Below are positions 50,930-60,912 of a stretch of DNA of 64,000 nt, piece by piece (within the stretch, counting starts at the first letter, position 1; each line of letters opens with the position of its first letter). The notes beneath the pieces are model-generated. The model made no database searches, was not told the origin of the DNA, and worked only from the letters and a program-made list of their open reading frames with translations. The translations under genes and the position numbers were made by a program. The stretch is from positions 57,144,155 to 57,208,154 of the forward strand of contig CM040428.1 in NCBI GenBank assembly GCA_022702705.1, given 5' to 3'. Source of the DNA: Papilionanthe hookeriana x Papilionanthe teres. Taxonomy: Eukaryota; Streptophyta; Magnoliopsida; Asparagales; Orchidaceae.

Positions 50930-52115
50930 TTACACTGCACTACACAACACTGCACTACACAATTACCGCACCGCATCGCACTACACAACACCGCACCTGC
51001 ACCGCACAATTTCACTACAAATACTGCAGATGCACTTCAAACCCACACAAACACACACATTCCGCACCGCACCGCACTCGCACTACACACGATCTCCGCA
51101 CCGCACCGCACTACGAATACTCCACTGCATCTGCAAACACACACAGCACGCATCGCACTTCAAACACACACCGCACCGCAATGCACCTGCATCTGCACCT
51201 GTAATGCACCGCTACTGCACTCGCAATGCACCGCACCTGCACTCGCACAATTTCACTACAAATACTTGCGAGTGCACTTCAAACACACACAATTTGTACC
51301 GCACCGCACCGCACTGCACACAATCTCGAAGCCATGACCTGCACAAACACACACAATTCCCCACAATCCACCGCACTCGCACAATCCCAATTCAAGTGCT
51401 AAAGGGACGTGAACAACAAAACAGAAATGCGAAAAGGGAAGAAGGCACCTTCCAAATTCAACAAAGCAAAGAAGCAAAAGGGGAAGAAGGCACCTTCAAA
51501 CCTTCCAAATATTGCAGTGCACTTCAAAGACACATAAACACACATAATTCTGCACTGCTTTGCACTGCACTACACACAATTCTGCATTGCACTGCACAAA
51601 CACACACAATTCCACACAATGCACTGCACTGCACAATCCCAATTCAAGTGCTAAAGGGGACGTGAACAACAAAACAGAAACAGCAAAAGGGAAGAAGGCA
51701 CCTTCCAAATTCAACAAATACACAATACTGCAGTGCACTTCAAACACATCCACATATACACACAATTCTGCAAACACACACAGCACTGCAAATACTGCAC
51801 TGCACTGCAAACACACACACAATTTCACTACAAATACTGCAGTGCACTTCAAACACACACACATAAACACAATTATGCACTGCACTGCACTGCACTACAC
51901 ACACTCCGCATCGCACCGCACTACAAATACTCCACTCGCACCGCAAACACACACAGACCGCATCGCACTTCAAACACACATCGCACCTGCATCGCAATGC
52001 ACCGCATCAGCACCGCTAATGCACTGCACTGCAATGCACTTCACTGCAAACACACACATATACACACAAACACTGCAATACACTGCAAACACACACACAA
52101 TTCCATTTTAAACTA
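50930..52115. repeat. CACTGCA/CACCGCA-rich tandem array inside Harbinger
   Basis: Built from CACTGCA, AACACACAC and CACTTCAAACAC words. A larger unit containing CAATTCAAGTGCTAAAGGG, GAACAACAAAACAGAAA and GAAGGCACCTTCCAAATTC occurs at about 51385-51470 and 51637-51720 (offset ~253 bp). The outer parts (50960-51380, 51900-52020) have CCGCACC or CTCGCAC where the centre (51500-51890) has CTGCACT. Open frames here are His/Thr/Cys-rich artefacts. Confidence 0.85.
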
Positions 52116-52645
52116 ATAACATTCTTATTCTAAACAAGGAAGTAAATTTCCCAACTTTGTAACCAAGGAAGCACTGCATTTAAATCTTCCTATTTCATAA
52201 AAAGAAGAAAAATGAAGAACGAAGTATGAAGGATGACGAAACCTTCTGCATTCTTAAAGAATTAACAGCCCGAAGTCCCCCCTCAAGTCTCCCCGAAAGA
52301 ATTAACAGCCCGAAGTCTCCCCTTAGCACATGAACTAAAAGAAAAATACACACAAATACACACTGCACTGCTATGTAGATCGGGACAGAAGAAGAGTGAC
52401 AGCAGACGAGGGACACAATAGGGAGCATAAGCATAAAACTTAAGCATATGTAGGTTAAAACAAAAGCATGTGTAGATCGGGACAGAAAGCATATGTAGAT
52501 CGGGACAGAAGAAGAGGGAAGCAAATCCAGCAGAGCCCAACCAAAATCGCCATATACAAGACGCGGGGGACCGGGGCGCGATACAGAATGGTAGATCGAA
52601 GGTCTCTCGGTCGAGGAAGAAGGAGAGCAGTCGGCTCGCTAGGGC

Positions 52646-52706
52646 AGAGACGAGTTCGGGGAGAGCAGCGGGGCGAGAGACGAGTTCGGGGAGAGCAGCG
52701 GGGCGA
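52646..52706 (+). repeat. 30-bp tandem duplication
   Basis: GACGAGTTCGGGGAGAGCAG, followed by CGGGGCGAGA, occurs twice in a row within the GC-rich right part of the Harbinger element. Confidence 0.9.
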
Positions 52707-52893
52707 GGGCAACGCAGGAAAAGAATTCCACGAAGCTGGTTGAAAGTCGGGGCCGCGGGGTATATCCCGCGGTCCGCTTTCAATGCCGCTTCGCGGCAGG
52801 TCGCCGCGCTGCACGGGGTTCGCGAACATTTTTACCGCAAATTCGCAGTGCGGTGAAGCGCCACACCGCGAATTTTGCCTTCCAAACAGGGCC

Positions 52894-52985
52894 TAAGTTT
52901 TTTAGATGTAGTGGTGTGCTCCCCTTGATTGGTGTAACCTAATAATAAATTCCTATATACTTCTTCATGAATGTTACAGTTTAAA
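52894..52985. repeat. 92-bp direct repeat, right of Harbinger
   Basis: Identical to 46873-46964. Far longer than a normal 3-bp Harbinger target duplication. Confidence 0.95.
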
Positions 52986-54240
52986 AAGGTATATTTAAAA
53001 TCTAAATTATTAGTAGTACCTAAGGCTAACAATGGCTTTAAGGTGAACATTTTTTGCCACGGTAGAGTAAGTATCTCGGATGTGATTGTTTGCATGTGTT
53101 AAGTGGAAAGTAAATTTGCCTTCATAGAAAATAACATCCTATGACATGAATATTTGTTTGTTCATGATGTTGTATAACTTGCATCTTTTCATTCTCAAAG
53201 AGTATCCTATAAGAATACTTGTCCTAGGATGTGATTCTAAATTTATGTGATGTGTGGAGACATAAACCAAACATCCAAAAATATGAATCGATGTATATTC
53301 AACAATTGTTTTGAAGATAAGTTCGAATCATGTCTTTAGTTTTAAGAGTGGTGAGGGAGTCTGATTGATTAAAAATGTTGCAATGTGGTTCAATCAAAAA
53401 ATTGTTAGCAACTATGGATTGGAAATTTAGTGCTCTAGTCACATTTAAATAAATCGTGATGTTTGCATTAAATATAGAACTTTGTTGCGGTGACACAATA
53501 ATATTGATGCAAAATACCTTTCTCATTAAAGAAGTTTACGAGATTTAAGTCACGTGCTATACCTGATCGAAAGACCAAACTTTTACATTAAATTTGAGTA
53601 TTATTTATATTTAAAAACCTAGGAATCATACCCGGTGCATCAAATTTGTGTTAAAGTAAAAGTACTAAAGTGAATTGATTACTATAATCAATTTTTTTTT
53701 TAAATAGTACTTTGAATAAACAATGATATGATATGGGCAGTGTACAAGATGAAAAGTATTTCGTGACAAATGAATGTGTGAAATAAATGACAGATATTTT
53801 TATTTAACCAGAGGAAATATATGAAAATAATCAATTTTATTATTTTAAGGTGTAACCAAATGTAATTGGTCTTGTAAAGAATCCATTTTTTTATAGGATA
53901 CATAAAAATTTATGTTCTTTATTACTCTTGCCAATAATCTTCTTGGAGTGATTTCTTGTATAGCAAATCGATCATGACGAAAAGTTACCATCAATCCATT
54001 AGCTGTTACAAGAGAGCTCAGACAAAGAAGTTTAAAACTAAAAATAGAAAAAAATAATACATCATGTAAGCTTAATATTTGATCAAGTTTTATTTCTCTG
54101 CATAGTTTAACTGATATGTTATTATGATTGGGTAATATAACAGTGACATTCTTTACATGCTCTACATGTATTGAGATCAAAATTTGAAAAAATATGATGC
54201 AAAGCACTAGAATTTATTATCCAATGAATGGATTATTTTA
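52986..54240 (-). pseudogene. copia protease-integrase fragment
   Basis: The open frame at 54207-53845 contains NVTVILPNHNNISVKL, LHDVLFFSIFSFKLLC(L)SSL and LMVTFRHDRFAIQEITPRRLL, the protease/GAG-pre-integrase linker of copia Pol. The integrase C-terminal segment (FGCLVYVS, then RTSILIGYSLRMK and DVIFYEGKF) is readable between about 53300 and 53100. The central integrase core between 53300 and 53840 is largely lost. Confidence 0.7.
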
Positions 54241-54895
54241 ATTAAGTATGAAACAAAAAAGGGAAAAAAAAAGAAAATTCTCTAATGGAAAAGTACCTGT
54301 TCCCAATGACTGTAGTTATTTTGAAAATATTTGCATCAAATTCTTGCATTGTGTTTCATCCAATTTACAAAGGGACTTGTATCCTCCTTTGATACGTTGT
54401 CAATATGAGTTGAGATTTGATTCTTCAGTAGTTCTTTATAATTGATTGACTGCAACTTATATGTCGATAAACATACATGTACTTTATGACCATGTTTTTT
54501 TCCGTATGTCTAATGTGATTACAATTACTATATAATGAACATACATTTGCCCTATTATTTCCTTTGACATTAAATGCTATCACAGTCAAAACCTTAGTAA
54601 CTATTATCGATTGTTCGATGGATCATTGTCGTTCTTAGAAAATTAAAGAGAGGTCACAATTTATAGAAGATAATAGATCCATTAGAGGATCTTTACTTGA
54701 ATTTAATTTTTAGAAGATAATTGATCCAAGATCTTTTGATTTGTTATCAAGATTTAAGAAACCAAAGTTATTCGTGATCCATGCAAATGATATGGATAAT
54801 ATGTGCTCAATAGATCATCAAAACTTACAACTCTCACTCCCTTGATTAGGGTATTAATTCTTCAAGAAAGAACATAGATCGTAAATCCACAATCC

Positions 54896-54907
54896 TCTCT
54901 GATACCA
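54896..54907 (-). other. Primer-binding site of the minus-strand copia relic
   Basis: TCTCTGATACCA is the complement of TGGTATCAGAGA, one base from the initiator tRNA-Met type site. The LTR should start at 54908 going right, where the next bases are TGATAAAATT (LTR end ...TTTTATCA on the minus strand). Confidence 0.7.
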
Positions 54908-56300
54908 TGATAAAATTTCATGAAGAATAATATATCAAAACAAAGAACAACATTAAAAATATATTAAGGAAAAAATAAAATCCCAAAAGACATAAGAGAG
55001 AAGAAAGAGAAACTGAAAAGAATGAATATGCTATTACAATATTTGTATAAAATAATACAAATTGTATAAAATAATTATTTCACTGTACCGCAATACACCT
55101 TAAATAAAGCATTGTCGCTAATAACTACAATCAATGTGTATAACATTGATGCTCCCATTTTATCTATACTAATAATGATGCTACCATTTTACTCTCACAT
55201 ATTATAGCTTTACAAACTTTCATACATGTTTGGGCTCTATATCTCTCTCAATACAATATCCATTCACAAATCAAATATAGCTTTTAAAGAGTATATCAAT
55301 TTATTCTATAATTTTGCATTTTTATCTAAAAGCATTCATTTCTCTAAATTTGATAAAGAAGAGGTGCAAACTATTTAAGAATAAAACCCTAACAAACTAT
55401 TATCTCCACTAACTCCAAGTAGTTCCCTCCCTACACATAGAGGAATGGTTGAGTAAACCTCACAAGAAGAAGACCAAATCAAATGCTTTATAAGAAGAGA
55501 GAATGCCCTAATTTAAGAACGAAAAGGAGGGATTATAAAACTAAGACGAACAAGAGCTTAACAACATAATGATATATTTGAGCTTTTAACATTAATTTTA
55601 GTAGTCCGATAAGTAAAATAAATATGAGTTTTTAAGTATGTTATATGCACATAAAAAATAGAAATAACACATTGTTATTTATAAAATCTAACACTCAATT
55701 GATATTATCATGAATTTTGATATTTGAATGAGAATTTGATAAATAGATGAAATAATTAAGCAAACAAATCAAATATAAATAAATTTTCAAAACTCATTTT
55801 TTAGACAAAGTGGACATGAACAAACCTTTACTCATCATTGTCTAACTCATTTCATCTCAAATTAATTAAATCATAAATATCTAATAAGTAAAAATTAAAA
55901 TTAAAAATATCTTCATATTACATCAAAAATTTTATTTGTATAAATATAAAAAAAATGTTGTTTGATATATAAATATGCAAGAACCGATTGGTATGTATGT
56001 AGACGAAAAAATGTTATATCAGGATACTTCACGCAAATTTGCGTCAAGTGTCCAATGACAAGGTGCCACGTGTCAACCCGGCACAAACCGTGTATATCAG
56101 TGGGCCCAAATTATCACGCTACCCCTATTATATTAAATTTGCGTTAGATGTCTTGATGCAATAATCTCTCGTGCTCTTTAAAATTTTCAGTGTTTTGTGC
56201 AGTAAACTCTTGCTCTTAATGCCGCATATATATTTATTCATAACCAAAAGAACACATTTCTTCTCAACCCTAAAATCCAAGTACCGTTAAGCACAAACCA
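54908..56300. other. AT-rich spacer, likely containing a copia LTR
   Basis: No gene. The copia 5' LTR should begin at 54908, but its outer end is not evident. A CACGTG G-box (GCCACGTGTC) lies at 56072-56081, downstream of HSP21. Confidence 0.4.
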
Positions 56301-56313
56301 GTACCCACTCTGC

Positions 56314-57078
56314 TCACTGAATTTCCACATCAATAACCTTACGCTCCACCTTCGTTTTAGGAACTGTAACAAACAAAACTCCATTTTTAAGCTCCGCCTT
56401 CACCTTCTCCTTCTCACATGCTTCAGGCAGCACCAGCCGTATGTTGTAAGCACTGGCAGTACTTCCTCTCCACCACCCATTTTCCCCTTCCTTCCCTTCC
56501 CCTGCTTCTTCCTTATGCTGGCTCTTAATAACCAGCACGTCGTCCTCTAATGACACCTTCACCTCCTCTTTAGTCAGCCCCGGCATATCGTACCTTATCT
56601 TTACCTGTTCTTCGTCCTCTTTTATGTCCCATGGCGTCCGCACCTCCCCTGCCGTCGACCCCGGGAATGCAAACGCGTCCTCGAATATCCTGTCCATAGT
56701 GTCAAGCATTTGCCTCATCGTTCTTATCGGCGAAAGCGAGTCTACGAAGCCTGCGCCAACAGAAAGAAAGATTGGGTTCAACAAAGATTTCAACTTTAAT
56801 TTGTGTGATAATGGGGAGAGCAGAGTAGATTTACCAAAAGGTGAGATATCGAAAGCAGAGCGCCGAGAGGATCGGGGTTCGAGTGAGGAGGATTCCTGCT
56901 TCACTTGCAGAGATGTGTTTTCCTTCTTCTCATCGGTCGCAGCGGCCATCACGGAGCGACGGCTTATCATACGGGAAAGAGATGGAAAGAGCGCGGGGGA
57001 TCGAGGGAGCCTCGCAGTTTGCCTTGCTATGTGGGAGGAGCAAGGGGAAAAAGCCAGTGATGCTGCTGCATAGGCCAT
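56314..57078 (-). CDS. HSP21: Chloroplast small heat-shock protein (HSP21-like), two exons
   Basis: Complement join 56314-56750 and 56835-57078; 226 aa. The start at 57078 (MAYAAAS) begins a Ser/Ala/Arg-rich plastid transit peptide. An in-frame ATG 90 codons upstream lies in the leader. The plastid-specific Met-rich helix reads RTMRQMLDTMDRIFEDAF. The alpha-crystallin domain follows, with PWDIKEDEEQVKIRYDMPGL, LVIKSQHKEE, and the GVL motif (LKNGVLFVTVPK) near the C-terminus. It is an ATP-independent holdase that protects thylakoid and stromal proteins during heat. The 84-bp intron (donor GTAAAT, acceptor GCGCAG) sits after DISPFG, the known intron site of plastid sHSP genes; splicing restores DISPFGFVDSLSP. 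The intron is a multiple of three with no stop. Confidence 0.93.
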   Translation of the reverse strand: MAYAAASLAFSPCSSHIARQTARLPRSPALFPSLSRMISRRSVMAAATDEKKENTSLQVKQESSSLEPRSSRRSAFDISPFGKSTLLSPLSHKLKLKSLLNPIFLSVGAGFVDSLSPIRTMRQMLDTMDRIFEDAFAFPGSTAGEVRTPWDIKEDEEQVKIRYDMPGLTKEEVKVSLEDDVLVIKSQHKEEAGEGKEGENGWWRGSTASAYNIRLVLPEACEKEKVKAELKNGVLFVTVPKTKVERKVIDVEIQ

Positions 57079-57240
57079 GAAAGGAGACGATCTAGAGCGA
57101 AGTTGAGAAAAGGTGAGGATGTGCTTGTTGATTTGGATGAGTATAAGGGTGAGGGGTGCGGTGGGTGGATTTAAGTACAGAGGGAGGGTGATGGAGCGGG
57201 TGCGAGAGAAATCGAGAAGGTTGTAATGAAGAAAGCGACT

Positions 57241-57253
57241 GAATATTCTGGAA
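57241..57253 (-). promoter_or_regulatory. Heat-shock element upstream of HSP21
   Basis: GAATATTCTGGAA is a perfect nGAAnnTTCnnGAAn array, three inverted pentamers, which is the binding site of heat-shock factor trimers. It lies about 165 bp upstream of the ATG. A weaker GAA/TTG cluster lies at 57205-57222. A TATA-like CTTAAAT (minus strand) lies at about 57170. Confidence 0.8.
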
Positions 57254-57377
57254 AAAGTCGGAGTGTAGGAGAAGATGATGGAGAGGAGAGTCACGTCAGG
57301 GCTCGGCTCAGCTCGGATGGCAGCGGTTTGGGGAGAAATCGGCTCCAACAGGCCAACGGCTACATAGACAGAATTTA

Positions 57378-57587
57378 GGGCCCGTTTGATTTAGTTTATG
57401 AGTGTTGAGGTATTTCTGAAAACGCTGTCATATTGTTTACAATACGTATTTTGGCGATTTATTCGAAAATATATATAGATTTTTATGTTAAATGTAGACC
57501 GTGGGTCGAACCCTGTGGTCGAATCGCGGGCTACGTTTCAGGATAATCTGCTTATCCTGAAAAGCACAAGCTATCCCAAACTCACCT
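57378..57587. mobile_element. Tourist-like MITE upstream of HSP21, TTA target duplication
   Basis: Starts GGGCCCGTTTGAT and ends CCAAACTCACCT; TTA flanks both sides (57375-57377 and 57588-57590). The interior has GTGGGTCGAACCCTGTGG and AGGATAATCTGCTTATCCTG (an inverted repeat), as in the MITE at 37489. Confidence 0.6.
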
Positions 57588-57789
57588 TTAGTCACTTGCG
57601 AGTGTTGTAAAGATTTATTTGATTAAAATCAATATACACTCAATAAAAAAGAGCATTTACAAACAGACCATCTAATTCTAAGGTATTTACATAGCTAATG
57701 CTCTCTCCTTCTTTTTTCTTAAAGCATTTTTTTCACCATGAGGATGTATCATAAAATATATGAGAAATGGCCATAGGACGCTGGATAGG

Positions 57790-58390
57790 ATATAGTTAAT
57801 CCTCTATGCGTGCTAGAAAATTTGCGGCAATAGAGTAATATATTATTTTTTTAGCGTTGCACGAGATTTCAGCATACACTCAGGTGGAATAAAATAATAA
57901 GTAATGACATCAGAAGTTTTTACGTGGAAAAATCTGTAAAAGGAAAAAACCACAGGGTCTGACCCAGTTGTAAAATTTCACTATATGTTGATGATTACAA
58001 ATACTCCTTCTCTCACAGATGGGAAATTGTTACTAGATTTTCCATGTTACAACTTCGACTAATGACGTTTGGTTGTTGGTTGTTGATGACGACTAACATG
58101 TGTTGACAATGGTTGGCTGTAGTCAACGACATTCAGCGGTTATCGACGAAGGTTGATAGTGGTCGACGGAGGTCGGGGGTGGTCGACGACGATCGGCAGT
58201 GTTCGTCGGCGGTCAGTGGTGGTCGACGACGGCCGACAACGATCGACGAAGACAAAGATAATGTTGGATTTCAGCTCATTCTCAAAACTTCTAGTTCTCT
58301 CTCAAGCCTCTAGTCTCTCCCGTCATAAGAGGGGTTGAGCTCTATTTAAAGTGTTTTGGGTTCAATTAATACAGAAATATGAACCACTTT
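57790..58390 (-). repeat. LTR-like repeat, inverted copy 2 (of 19262-19890)
   Basis: On the minus strand it shares the TATA region (CTTTAAATAGAGC), the decayed GTCGACC minisatellite, GGGTCAGACCCTG, TTTTTCCACGTAAAAAC and TTTTCTAGCACGCAT with copy 1, in the same order. No coding domain. Confidence 0.5.
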
Positions 58391-59340
58391 GATCAGACGG
58401 TCCAGAGAGTTTTTTTCGATTATACAACGTCTAATGGACATTTGATTATCTTAACGATGTCAGAATTGAGCAATCATAGGCTCGTTGGATTCATTTTATC
58501 GAAACGCTCGATCTGACTATGAACTCGTCAGATCTTCATCCACTTGACCTTCCAAATGTGTGCAGAAATCTTCCAAATGTAGTTTACTGACTTGATTTGA
58601 CATTGATTTGATTCGGATTGGACAAACTTTGATATCATTAGGTCCGTCTCATCGAGCCGGTCAGTTTGACCATAAATTTACTAAAATCGGAGCTTCGTAT
58701 GTATCTTAATTGAAGTTTGAATGTTTTTCCCAAAAGAAAATCTCGAGATTCGTGTCATGCCTCGAGATTCATGTCGGATGATGAAATTTTATTGGAGGCA
58801 TATCTATCATAATGCTCAGCAATCTATTAAAGCATATGAACTTTGCATATGCTAATATATTTTATGATGCTAAAAAAATTGGTGATTTTCATTCCTTTTC
58901 AATTATATTAATCTTGCTCAAGAATGCAAGTTACTTGTTCAATTTCTTCTTTAGTTGTTCAGCTGTAGTTCACTCAATTAAAGTCTCACTGAACTAAAGT
59001 CTTATTTACTAATCTTGATAAGTGGCACATTAATAAAGTTTATAACAGTTGTTAATGGTTGGATAAGATTAAAAATTAGTTAGTAAACAGGTTGAGCTTT
59101 TTCAATAAGCTTGTTTGAATAGTTTAGGGTTTAAAACTCATTAATTAGATAATGTTTATTTATATTTTAAACTAGTTCTTGCTTGTTTGAAGTTTAATAA
59201 ACACAATATGAATCAAGTATAGAGTCATAACGAAACGTCAATAAATATGAGTTTAAATGACTCGAGCTTGAGCACTATGACAATCTCAAATTGAGCTCAA
59301 GCTTTGCTTAGCTCATTTGGAGCCCTAATAATAAGGATGG
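58391..59340. other. Non-coding; hAT-MITE-like remnant near 59260-59330
   Basis: No gene. GACTCGAGCTTGAGC...GAGCTCAAGC...GCTCATTTGGAGCCCTAA near 59258-59328 resembles a degenerate end of the hAT MITE family (GAGCTCG...CTCATTTACACCCCTAA). Confidence 0.3.
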
Positions 59341-59359
59341 TTCATTCATTTTTTATGCA

Positions 59360-59396
59360 TTGTGTGTGTGTGTGTGTGTGCACGCGCGCACGCGCA
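59360..59396. repeat. (TG)n(CG)n alternating purine-pyrimidine tract
   Basis: TGTGTGTGTG...CACGCGCGCACGCGC, about 37 bp, potential Z-DNA. Confidence 0.85.
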
Positions 59397-59503
59397 ATTG
59401 GTAGCCTGTTGGTTGGCAGCTTCAACGTAAATCCCCTCGCGCGGCGCACAATTGGTGGTCTATTGGTTGACAGCTTCAACATAAATCCCCTCTGTCTGGG
59501 GTT
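59396..59503 (+). repeat. 54-bp tandem duplication
   Basis: AATTGGTAGCCTGTTGG at 59396 and AATTGGTGGTCTATTGG at 59450. Both continue GGCAGC/GACAGC TTCAAC(G/A)TAAATCCCCTC. Confidence 0.8.
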
Positions 59504-59583
59504 TATTTCATGTGGCTTGAGTTAGCAGATATGATGTAGACAGACATATGTTGTCGTCCATCTTTATATGTATATATTTCAAT

Positions 59584-60248
59584 CATTTAAAACCTTTTTT
59601 AAGGTAAGGCGGGTTTTTTTTTTTTTAAACTCTATTTTAAGGGAAGCAGAGCACCTCTCAAATGATTCAGAAACACGGAAAGCACGTTAAACTTTACTTA
59701 ATTGATAGGGGATTCCTTGCTCTCAAAATAATTAACCTGTCAAAGTTGATGCTTTAATACACTTTTATTAAGCAGCACTCTTTACGTAGGTATGGCATGT
59801 GTTGCCTCCATGAAATTGTATTTATGTTGCAACTCTTTACTTATTCCCTTAGCCAAAAAGGAAGAAAATTAGTTAAAAGAGTTTGGTTGCTTATTTTTGA
59901 AGATTTAAGTAATAAGATTGAGCAATGCATGTCAAACATATTAAAATATAATAAAAAATTGGAATGTTGCACAAACATATTTCCTAACAATATTCTAAGT
60001 GGGAATAAATAATTTAATGATGAAACAATGGTGGCTTGGGAACTTGTCAAAACCGACATTATTGAGATGATTAAATTTTCAACATAAGAAATATGAGCAA
60101 AGTGATCTTAGGGTAAAACATGTTTACTTGGATCCAATGCCAAGGTCATAGAAATTGGTTTGGCTAATTGGTTTTCACTTTGGGTAGTTTGTGCTAAGAA
60201 GGATTTTTAGTCAAACACATTTGACCAAGAGTAAATTGTTTCACCAAA
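59584..60248 (+). repeat. ~665-bp tandem duplication, copy 1
   Basis: CATTTAAAACCTTTTTTAAGG starts both copies (shown 21 bases at most). Nearly identical to 60249-60912. It contains identical small open frames at 59797 and 60461 with no known family. Confidence 0.95.
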
Positions 60249-60912
60249 CATTTAAAACCTTTTTTAAGGTAAGACGGGTTTTTTTTTTTTTAACTCTATT
60301 TTAAGGGAAGCAGAGCACCTCTCAAATGATTCAGAAACACGGAAAGCACGTTAAACTTTACTTAATTGATAGGAGATTCCTTGCTCTCAAAATAATTAAC
60401 CTGTCAAAGTTGATGCTTTAATACACTTTTATTAAACAGCACTCTTTACGTAGGTATGGCATGTGTTGCCTCCATGAAATTGTATTTATGTTGCAACTCT
60501 TTACTTATTCCCTTAGCCAAAAAGGAAGAAAATTAGTTAAAAGAGTTTGGTTGCTTATTTTTGAAGATTTAAGTAATAAGATTGAGCAATGCATGTCAAA
60601 CATATTAAAATATAATAAAAAATTGGAATGTTGCACAAACATATTTCCTAACAATATTCTAAGTGGGAATAAATAATTTAATGATGAAACAATGGTGGCT
60701 TGGGAACTTGTCAAAACCGACATTATTGAGATGATTAAATTTTCAACATAAGAAATATGAGCAAAGTGATCTTAGGGTAAAACATGTTTACTTGGATCCA
60801 ATGCCAAGGTCATAGAAATTGGTTTGGCTAATTGGTTTTCACTTTGGGTAGTTTGTGCTAAGAAGGATTTTTAGTCAAACACATTTGACCAAGAGTAAAT
60901 TGTTTCACCAAA
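60249..60912 (+). repeat. ~664-bp tandem duplication, copy 2
   Basis: Differences from copy 1 that I could see are three G-to-A changes (GGCGGG/GACGGG, AGGGGATTC/AGGAGATTC, TAAGCAGC/TAAACAGC) and one T fewer in a poly-T run. This implies a recent duplication. Confidence 0.95.

Larger units (their letters stand above)
46970..52893 (-). mobile_element. PIF/Harbinger DNA transposon, decayed, ~5.9 kb
   Basis: Left end GGTCTGTTTGGTTGCA and right end complement GGCCCTGTTTGGAAGGCAAA, with TAA beside both ends (46967-46969 and 52894-52896), the Harbinger target pattern. Inside, on the minus strand, are both proteins of the superfamily: a Myb/SANT-like DNA-binding protein and a DDE nuclease (HARBI1-like). 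A 1.2-kb CACTGCA-rich tandem repeat lies upstream of the Myb-like gene. The insertion splits a copia relic. Confidence 0.8.
46390..54907 (-). mobile_element. Minus-strand Ty1/copia relic, split by a Harbinger insertion
   Basis: Left part 46390-46964: the minus strand has the RT motif LLVYVDDIIII at about 46690-46725, followed by DPSLYRCLI near 46435. Right part 52986-54907: minus strand has HIFGCLVYVSTHH...SHPRTSILIGY (about 53290-53170), a GAG-pre-integrase region, and protease-proximal WII(N)S...HHIFSN near 54225. The primer-binding site is at 54896-54907. So the element runs right to left and is interrupted at 46965-52893. Highly decayed. Confidence 0.8.

Noticed and set aside
51030..52116. 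His/Thr-rich and Cys/Val-rich open frames up to 211 aa
   Set aside because: They lie wholly in the CACTGCA tandem array and exist because its units lack stops; no domain and opposite-strand mirrors occur.
56072..56081. G-box GCCACGTGTC as an HSP21 control site
   Set aside because: It lies about 230 bp downstream of the HSP21 stop on the far side from its promoter.
56624..57073. 149-aa plus-strand frame opposite HSP21
   Set aside because: Antisense shadow of the HSP21 coding region.
56314..57348. Unspliced 344-aa version of HSP21 starting at 57348
   Set aside because: The first 90 codons cover the leader, TATA-like box and heat-shock element; MAYAAAS is the start of a plausible transit peptide, and the intron has canonical borders at the known position.
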